Assembly (NCBI GenBank): GCA_023386675.1
Contig: JAEWJG010000142.1
Coordinates: forward strand, 1 to 18,255
Direction: 5' to 3'
From: Actinomycetes bacterium
GTDB taxonomy: Bacteria; Actinomycetota; Actinomycetes; Actinomycetales; Microbacteriaceae
DNA length: 18,255 nucleotides
This document shows positions 13,714-18,255 of the stretch, one piece after another. A program made the translations under genes and the position numbers. Every line of letters starts with the position of its first letter. The first letter of the stretch is position 1. Below the pieces are notes generated by a model that worked only from the letters and a program-made list of their open reading frames with translations, was not told where the DNA came from and did not search any database.

Positions 13714-14100
13714 ATGGCCGACCTGCACGTTCACCCCGATCGCCTGGAGATCCACCTCACCCGGGCGGAGAAGGCGCTGGCCATCAAGCGCGACGACCTC
13801 GTCGTGCCGCGGGACAGCATCCGCTCGGTCGCCATCACAGAGGACCCGTGGATCTGGATCCGCGGCATCCGGGCGCCCGGCGCGGCGGTCCCCCTGACCC
13901 TGTCGATCGGCACCTGGAAGTTCCACGGCGGCAAGGACTTCCTGCTCATCAAGGGCAAGCAGCGCGCCGCCGTGGTGATCGACCTCGAGGGCGAGGAGTA
14001 CTCCCGCATCATCGTCACCACCCCGCACGCCGCGCGGCTGGTCGAGGCGCTCCGTGTCGACGGCAGCGAGCTCGCGCCCGACGGCGGGGTCATCGACTGA
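13714..14100 (+). CDS. Conserved hypothetical protein (128 aa)
   Basis: I know proteins like this from actinobacteria only as 'hypothetical'; no function is known to me. The 128-residue product is soluble, with no signal peptide or membrane helix. It begins MADLHVHPDRLEIHLTRAEK and has alternating strand-like segments, then a conserved-looking centre DPWIWIRGIRAPG and GTWKFHGGKDFLLI, and ends with a helix VTTPHAARLVEALR. The strand-rich body plus C-terminal helix resembles a pleckstrin-homology-like fold, which is a guess. The start fits a leaderless transcript. It diverges from the ROK gene and converges on the DUF1304 pair with only 7 nt between stops. Confidence 0.82.
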   Translation: MADLHVHPDRLEIHLTRAEKALAIKRDDLVVPRDSIRSVAITEDPWIWIRGIRAPGAAVPLTLSIGTWKFHGGKDFLLIKGKQRAAVVIDLEGEEYSRIIVTTPHAARLVEALRVDGSELAPDGGVID

Positions 14101-14107
14101 CGCCGCG

Positions 14108-14497
14108 CTACCCGTTCTCCGCGATCACGAAGAGGATGAGGCCCACCAGGGGCAACGCTCCCTGGAGCGATGCGGCGCCCCAGAACCGGCGGCCGCTCGT
14201 CACGAGCACCAGCGACGCGAGAACCATGCAGACGCCGCAGAAGAAGATCAGCGCGAAGCCCACCTCGTGCAGCGTCGTCCAGTAGAGGGCGAGCCCGACG
14301 ACCGCGCCTCCCGCGAGGAAGAGGTTGTAGAAGCCCTGGTTGTACGCCATCGGGCGCACGACGTCCGCATCCCGCTGCGAGCCGAGCCCGAAGCGGCGCC
14401 ACACCCCGGGCGCCGACCACAGCATGCTCTCCATCGCGAAGAACACGAGGTGCACGACCGCCGCGGCGGCGATCAGGATGCTGGCGACGATGGCCAT
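14108..14497 (-). CDS. DUF1304 family membrane protein (copy 1)
   Basis: This 129-residue protein has four predicted membrane helices, with the family signature AAAVVHLVFFAMESMLW near the N-terminus and the conserved MAYNQGFYNLFLAGGAVVGL. DUF1304 proteins are small integral membrane proteins without an established role. The ATG at 14497 follows TATCCT by 6 nt on the - strand, so the gene looks leaderless and separately promoted, even though it lies only 19 nt after the second DUF1304 gene. The two copies share the run YNQGFYNLFLA and the overall four-helix layout, indicating a tandem duplication that has since diverged. Confidence 0.9.
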   Translation of the reverse strand: MAIVASILIAAAAVVHLVFFAMESMLWSAPGVWRRFGLGSQRDADVVRPMAYNQGFYNLFLAGGAVVGLALYWTTLHEVGFALIFFCGVCMVLASLVLVTSGRRFWGAASLQGALPLVGLILFVIAENG

Positions 14498-14503
14498 GCC
14501 CGG

Positions 14504-14509
14504 AGGATA
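14504..14509 (-). promoter_or_regulatory. Leaderless-type -10 box (TATCCT) for DUF1304 copy 1
   Basis: TATCCT on the - strand is followed by 6 nt and the ATG. It sits in the 19-nt gap between the two DUF1304 genes, so its -35 region would fall inside the upstream copy. Confidence 0.5.
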
Positions 14510-14516
14510 CGCCGCT

Positions 14517-14915
14517 TCAGCGCTCGCCGTTGTACAGGCCGATGAGCAGCAGGGCCAGGCCGATCAGCGGCAGGATGCCCTGCACGAGTGCCGGGCGGAT
14601 GTAGCCGCGGCCCGTCGTGACCAGGACGATCGAGGCCGCCAGCATGCAGGCCGCGGAGAAGATGATGAGCGCGAGTCCCGCTGCGTGCTGTCCGACCCCG
14701 TACAGGATCAGCCCGACGACCGCCCCGACGGCCAGGAACAGGTTATAGAAGCCCTGGTTGTAGGCGAGCGGCCGCGTCGTGTCGGCGGCCTCCTGGCTCT
14801 GCAGCCGGAACACCTTCCACACGGACGGCCGGGTCCAGGCGACGCTCTCCATGAAGAAGATGGCGACGTGGAGCGCCGCGGCGAGGGTGACCACGACGGT
14901 GGCGAGGACGATCAT
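14517..14915 (-). CDS. DUF1304 family membrane protein (copy 2)
   Basis: This 132-residue, four-helix protein has the DUF1304 pattern AAALHVAIFFMESVAW followed by RPLAYNQGFYNLFLAVGAVV. ATG 14915 is chosen because it starts the first membrane helix and lies 6 nt after a TATGCT box; the open frame upstream runs into the oxidoreductase gene and has no family character. It lies between the oxidoreductase gene (29 nt upstream) and its paralogue (19 nt downstream), all on the - strand. The function of the family is unknown. Confidence 0.9.
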   Translation of the reverse strand: MIVLATVVVTLAAALHVAIFFMESVAWTRPSVWKVFRLQSQEAADTTRPLAYNQGFYNLFLAVGAVVGLILYGVGQHAAGLALIIFSAACMLAASIVLVTTGRGYIRPALVQGILPLIGLALLLIGLYNGER

Positions 14916-14921
14916 GGCGTC

Positions 14922-14927
14922 AGCATA
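14922..14927 (-). promoter_or_regulatory. Leaderless-type -10 box (TATGCT) for DUF1304 copy 2
   Basis: TATGCT on the - strand ends 6 nt before the ATG at 14915. It lies in the 29-nt gap after the oxidoreductase stop. No ribosome site is seen. Confidence 0.5.
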
Positions 14928-14944
14928 CCGATCGGTCCACCGGG

Positions 14945-15967
14945 TCAGGCGCGCACGTCGACGACGGTCCGACCACGCAGCCGCCCGGCCAGGATGTCGT
15001 CGGCCGCGGGGATCGCCTCCGCCAGCGTGACGAAGCGGGTCATGGCCGCGAGCGCCTCCTCGTCGAGGTCGGTCGCCAGCCGTCGCCACGCCGTCTCGCG
15101 GAGCGCCGCGGAAGCCTCCACCGAGTTGATGCCGGTCAGCGTCACGGCGCGCAGGATGAACGGGAGCACCGTCGCGGGCAGGTCCGGGCCCTGCGCCAGA
15201 CCGCACGCCGCGACCGTGCCGCCGTAGCGGGTCTGCGCGAGCACCGTCGCGAGGGTCTGGCTGCCGACCGAGTCGACCGCGCCCGCCCAGCGCTGGGACT
15301 GGAGGGGCTTGCCCGGCGAGTCCAGTTCGGAGCGGTCGATGACCGTGCCCGCGCCGAGGTCTGTCAGGTAGTCGGTCGCCTCTTCCACGCGACCGGTCGA
15401 TGCCGTGACCGGGTAACCCAGTTTCGCCAGGAGGGCGACGGCGACCGACCCGACGCCGCCCGCCGCGCCCGTCACCAGGACGCTGCTGCCGCTCTCCGCG
15501 ACTTCCGCCGGGTCGACCCCGTTGCGCTCCAGCGCGAGCACCGCGAGCATCGCGGTGAAGCCGGCCGTTCCGATGGCGGCCGCCTGCTCCGACGTGATGG
15601 AGTCCGGGATGCGGACCAGCGCGTCCCCGTCGACCCGCGCCTTCTCTGCGAGGCCGCCGTGGTGCGATTCGCCCACGCCCGCGCCGTTGAGCACCACCCT
15701 GTCCCCGATGCGCCAGCGCGGGTCGGCGGATTCCTGCACGGTGCCGACGATGTCGATTCCGGGGATGAGCGGCGACGTGCGGGCGACGCCTGGGCGCCCT
15801 CCGATCGCCAGGCCGTCCTTGTAGTTGAGGTCGGAGAACTCCACGGCGATCGTCACGTCGCCGGGCATCAGGAAGGCGTCGGTCACCCGCCGGACCTCCG
15901 CGGTGTGAGCGGTGATCCGCCCGCCGTCGACCTGTTGCTCGATCACGATCGCCCGGAAGTCGCTCAT
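14945..15967 (-). CDS. AcuI/YhdH-type NADPH-dependent oxidoreductase (MDR superfamily)
   Basis: This 340-residue protein is a zinc-independent medium-chain dehydrogenase/reductase. It has the substrate-domain motif EFSDLNYKDGLAI (about 43-55) and PLIPGIDIVGTV, the characteristic SHHGGLAEKARV, and the NADPH-binding loop VTGAAGGVGSVAV (165-177). AcuI/YhdH enzymes reduce acryloyl-CoA or related alpha,beta-unsaturated compounds to their saturated forms. The true substrate cannot be read from sequence, and no propionate or DMSP genes are adjacent. The zinc-binding cysteines of alcohol dehydrogenases are absent, as expected for this subgroup. ATG 15967 follows TAGGGT by 6 nt, a leaderless arrangement. 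Confidence 0.9.
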   Translation of the reverse strand: MSDFRAIVIEQQVDGGRITAHTAEVRRVTDAFLMPGDVTIAVEFSDLNYKDGLAIGGRPGVARTSPLIPGIDIVGTVQESADPRWRIGDRVVLNGAGVGESHHGGLAEKARVDGDALVRIPDSITSEQAAAIGTAGFTAMLAVLALERNGVDPAEVAESGSSVLVTGAAGGVGSVAVALLAKLGYPVTASTGRVEEATDYLTDLGAGTVIDRSELDSPGKPLQSQRWAGAVDSVGSQTLATVLAQTRYGGTVAACGLAQGPDLPATVLPFILRAVTLTGINSVEASAALRETAWRRLATDLDEEALAAMTRFVTLAEAIPAADDILAGRLRGRTVVDVRA

Positions 15968-15973
15968 GGGGTC

Positions 15974-15979
15974 ACCCTA
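15974..15979 (-). promoter_or_regulatory. Leaderless-type -10 box (TAGGGT) for the oxidoreductase gene
   Basis: TAGGGT on the - strand is followed by 6 nt and the ATG at 15967. It lies in a 35-nt gap and has the same hexamer and spacing as the box of the next gene upstream (16786-16791). Confidence 0.5.
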
Positions 15980-16002
15980 CGCCGGGGCCTGCGCGCCTCG
16001 TC

Positions 16003-16779
16003 TCAGTTGAGTGGTTGCGTGCCCTCGGGCAGGGCGCCTCCCGCGTACAGCTCCAGGGCGGAGTTGCGCAGGGCGGTCAGGGCGACGCGCTGCGTCCACG
16101 GGCCGTATGAGACGCGCGCAACGCCGAGCTCCTGCAGGCGGGCGGGCGGCAGCGATCCCGGGACGGCGATGACGCTGAGTCGGCGCTCGCCGAGGCCGCC
16201 GACCAGCCGCTCCACGGTCCTCTCGTCGAGCTTGCCCGGCACGAAGACGCAGGTGGCTCCGACGTCGAGGAACGCCCGGCCGCGGCGGACCGCCTCCTCG
16301 ATCTTCTCGTCGTCGGTGGGGAAGGCGTTGCGCACGAAGACGTCGGTGCGGGCGTTCAGCGCGAAGGGCACGCCTTCGGCTTCCGCCGCGGAGACGGCAT
16401 CCCGGACGGACGCGACGGCCTCGTCGAAAGGACGCATCCGGTCCTCGAGGTTGGCGCCGACCACGCCGACACCGATCGCCTTGCGGATGGTCTCGCCCGC
16501 GTCGCCGTAGCCGCCTTCGAGGTCGGCGCTGACCGGCAGGTCGGTCGCGTTCACGACGCGGCCGACCATGTCGAGCATGAGATCGAGGGGGATGTTCTCA
16601 CCGTCCTCGTATCCGAGGGTCGCGGCGATCGAGTGGCTGGCCGTCGCGAGGGCGCGGGTGTCGGGCAGGTCGGCGACGACGCGGGCGCTGATCGCGTCCC
16701 AGACGTTGACGACCTGGAGGAGCTCGGGTGCTTCGTGGAGCCGGCGCAGCTCGGCGCCGCGGTCCTGGATGTCGGTCAT
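16003..16779 (-). CDS. Isocitrate lyase/PEP mutase family protein
   Basis: This 258-residue TIM-barrel enzyme of the PEP mutase/isocitrate lyase superfamily includes carbon-carbon and carbon-phosphorus lyases. The markers are VVNVWDAISARV (about 23-34), TASHSIAATLGYEDG, the Mg-binding region VSADLEGGYGD (83-93) and GVVGANLEDRM (106-115), and ALNARTDVFVR. It lacks the KKCGH catalytic loop of true isocitrate lyase. It belongs to the short 'PEP mutase-like' group, which includes oxaloacetate decarboxylases and methylisocitrate-lyase-like enzymes. The substrate is unknown. It diverges from the LssY_C gene across a 45-nt gap; ATG 16779 is 6 nt after TAGGGT. Confidence 0.9.
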   Translation of the reverse strand: MTDIQDRGAELRRLHEAPELLQVVNVWDAISARVVADLPDTRALATASHSIAATLGYEDGENIPLDLMLDMVGRVVNATDLPVSADLEGGYGDAGETIRKAIGVGVVGANLEDRMRPFDEAVASVRDAVSAAEAEGVPFALNARTDVFVRNAFPTDDEKIEEAVRRGRAFLDVGATCVFVPGKLDERTVERLVGGLGERRLSVIAVPGSLPPARLQELGVARVSYGPWTQRVALTALRNSALELYAGGALPEGTQPLN

Positions 16780-16785
16780 GCGCCC

Positions 16786-16791
16786 ACCCTA
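16786..16791 (-). promoter_or_regulatory. Leaderless-type -10 box (TAGGGT) for the PEP mutase family gene
   Basis: TAGGGT on the - strand lies 6 nt before the ATG at 16779. Its -35 region would fall near 16809-16814 and so overlap the -10 box of the divergent LssY_C gene. Confidence 0.5.
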
Positions 16792-16793
16792 CG

Positions 16794-16808
16794 GCGGAGC
16801 GGCTCCGC
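16794..16808. promoter_or_regulatory. 15-bp palindrome between the two divergent -10 boxes
   Basis: GCGGAG (16794-16799) and CTCCGC (16803-16808) flank CGG. The centre at 16801 is almost exactly midway between the -10 boxes of the two divergent genes. It could be a shared operator, though 6-bp GC arms can arise by chance. Confidence 0.35.
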
Positions 16809-16812
16809 GCTC

Positions 16813-16818
16813 TAGGAT
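16813..16818 (+). promoter_or_regulatory. Leaderless-type -10 box (TAGGAT) for the LssY_C gene
   Basis: TAGGAT ends 6 nt before the ATG at 16825. No ribosome site precedes the ATG, so transcription probably starts at the start codon. Confidence 0.55.
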
Positions 16819-16824
16819 GGCGCC

Positions 16825-18252
16825 ATGGCCCGGACGGGGGAGCCGATCGAGGTGCCGAAGAGCCGTTCGGCGCCGCGCCGCCGCGCGTCCGTCAGCTCGG
16901 TGCTGGACTACGCGTTCTTCGTGTTCGGCGGCGTCAGCGCGGTCTGGCTGGCCTGGCTCGTGCTCACGGAGAGCTTCGAGTGGGGCTGGTTGCTCATCCT
17001 CTTCTTCGTGGTCTTCTGGATCGTGCTGGCGTACCTCGTGCTGCCACGGCTGCACCGCATCCTGACCGAGATCTACGTGCCGGACTACTTCATCGGCCGC
17101 GCCAGGACGAGCGACGGCCTGCTCGGGGACCCGATCAACCTGGCCCTGCTGGGGTCGGAGGCGCAGCTCGACGACGCGATGCGTGCGGCCGGGTGGACGC
17201 GGGCCGACGATGTCACGGCACGATCCAGTCGCCGGATCATCATCTCGACGCTGCTGCGCCGCAGCTACGACGAAGCGCCGGTGAGCCCGCTGTTCCTGTT
17301 CGGCCGACAGCAGGACGTCGCGTACCAGCAGGAGGTGAAGGGCAACCCCGCCAAGCGCCACCACGTCCGCTTCTGGCGCTGCCCGGACGGCTGGCTGCTG
17401 CCCGGCGGACGGCGCGTGGAGTGGTTGGCGGCGGGGACCTTCGATCGGTCGGTGGGCTTCTCGTTGTTCACGCTGCAGATCACGCACAAGATCGACGCCG
17501 ATACGGACATCGAGCGGGATCACATCGTGTCGACCCTGGTGGATGCGGACATCGGCGTCGACGTGATGGTGATCCGCGACTTCTCGTCCGGCTACCATTC
17601 GCGCAACGGCGGCGGTGACACCATCGAGACGGACGGCGACCTCCCGATCGTGGATCTCACCCGCGTCGAGGTGGACGCGCGGGGCGCGTCGGTCGCGGCG
17701 GACGCGGACGCACGCCGTCTTGCGCTCGTCGAACGACGGCCGGTGCCGACCGCCCTGGGCGTGCTGCTGATGATGCTGCGCGTGGCCGCCGGTGTCGGCT
17801 ACATCGCGGTGAACCTGATCGAGTGGAACCGATTCGTCGACGCCCAGCTGAGCCCGGCGGAGCATGTCAGCGGCACCGATTACGCAACGGTGAGCCTGGT
17901 GCTGGGAATCGTCATGGGCGTCTTCGGCGCCGGTCTCGTGCTGTACTTCCTCCTCGCTCTCCTGGTGTTCTTCGGAAGCAACTGGGCGCGGATCGCGGCG
18001 ATGTCGTACAGCTCGCTGATCATCGTGTTCTCGGCGATCGACTTCTTCAACGGCGGCCCCCAGATCTCGCTCAAGAACAACCTGCTCGGCCTCGCCCTGG
18101 ACATCCTCGTGGTGCTCGCCCTGTCCTCCAAGCGCTCCCGCCTCTGGGCCCGCCGCCCCCGCTCGCAACGCGGCCGCGGCGTGGACCTGCTTCTCGACCC
18201 GGCCATCCGCGCTGCCGTCGACGCGCCCGGCGACGACACGATCGTCCGCTGA
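16825..18252 (+). CDS. Six-TM membrane protein with LssY C-terminal-type domain
   Basis: This 475-residue protein has a basic N-terminus (KSRSAPRRR), two membrane helices (about 28-47 and 54-73), and a soluble central domain (about 84-280). Four more helices follow (about 311-332, 355-383, 387-405 and 418-434) before a charged tail. The central domain carries LssY_C-type motifs: GDPINLALLGSEAQLDDAMRAAGW, APVSPLFLFGRQQDVAYQQE, KRHHVRFWRCP and ITHKIDADTDIERDHIV. In other bacteria this domain is often fused to PAP2 phosphatase or DedA-like parts; none is seen here. Its biochemical role is not known. The repeated His/Asp residues (RHHVRFW, THKIDAD) could form a metal or active site, which is speculation. 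It is divergent from the PEP mutase gene and complete to TGA 18250-18252. Confidence 0.82.
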   Translation: MARTGEPIEVPKSRSAPRRRASVSSVLDYAFFVFGGVSAVWLAWLVLTESFEWGWLLILFFVVFWIVLAYLVLPRLHRILTEIYVPDYFIGRARTSDGLLGDPINLALLGSEAQLDDAMRAAGWTRADDVTARSSRRIIISTLLRRSYDEAPVSPLFLFGRQQDVAYQQEVKGNPAKRHHVRFWRCPDGWLLPGGRRVEWLAAGTFDRSVGFSLFTLQITHKIDADTDIERDHIVSTLVDADIGVDVMVIRDFSSGYHSRNGGGDTIETDGDLPIVDLTRVEVDARGASVAADADARRLALVERRPVPTALGVLLMMLRVAAGVGYIAVNLIEWNRFVDAQLSPAEHVSGTDYATVSLVLGIVMGVFGAGLVLYFLLALLVFFGSNWARIAAMSYSSLIIVFSAIDFFNGGPQISLKNNLLGLALDILVVLALSSKRSRLWARRPRSQRGRGVDLLLDPAIRAAVDAPGDDTIVR

Positions 18253-18255
18253 GCC

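Noticed and set aside
16789..18168. 459-codon - strand open frame opposite the LssY_C gene
   Set aside because: It is a mirror of the third-codon-position GC bias of the real gene; the peptide is rich in His/Gln/Arg/Glu without domains.

Overview
The window is about 18 kb of high-GC DNA with tightly packed genes, GTG starts, 4-nt start/stop overlaps and many apparently leaderless promoters. Gene content and protein style point to an actinobacterium, most likely a Microbacteriaceae member (Leifsonia or a relative). That placement is inferred from protein character, not from a marker gene. No rRNA, tRNA, CRISPR array, integrase, transposase or phage module was seen. The region looks chromosomal and mostly housekeeping.

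Region 1 (1-8506, + strand) is a heme biosynthesis cluster of the Gram-positive coproporphyrin-dependent type: cgoX/hemY (5' end cut off), three small genes for membrane-associated proteins (YtxH-like, Holin-X-like, DUF3618), then chdC/hemQ, cpfC/hemH, hemC, hemD, hemB and hemL. HemL and HemB make 5-aminolevulinate and porphobilinogen. HemC and HemD make uroporphyrinogen III. CgoX, CpfC and ChdC finish the pathway through coproporphyrin and coproheme. HemA and HemE are not in the window and may lie upstream. chdC-cpfC-hemC-hemD and hemB-hemL are linked by 4-nt overlaps. hemB appears to have its own leaderless promoter.

Region 2 (8507-8646) is a 140-nt spacer between converging transcription units. 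It holds a large hairpin flanked by C-rich 13-bp tandem repeats on one side and a G-quadruplex-type tract on the other. Region 3 (8647-13605, - strand) is a sugar-uptake locus. In transcription order it has a ROK-family repressor, a XylF-like lipoprotein, a single-domain ABC ATPase, a XylH/RbsC-like permease and a 78-residue unknown protein. A 23-bp palindrome covers the -35 box of the binding-protein promoter and is the best candidate for the repressor's operator. A strong hairpin sits between the binding-protein and ATPase genes.

Region 4 (13606-18255) is a set of short, mostly single-gene units: a conserved 128-residue protein, two tandem DUF1304 membrane proteins, an AcuI/YhdH-type quinone-oxidoreductase-like enzyme, a PEP mutase/isocitrate lyase family protein, and a six-TM protein with an LssY C-terminal-type domain. 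Nearly all of these genes start 6 nt after a TANNNT-type -10 box, so they are probably translated from leaderless mRNAs. I found no convincing novel multi-gene system. The most rewarding items are the ROK operator/promoter, the spacer hairpin, the intra-operon hairpin, the leaderless promoter series and the orphan LssY_C membrane protein.
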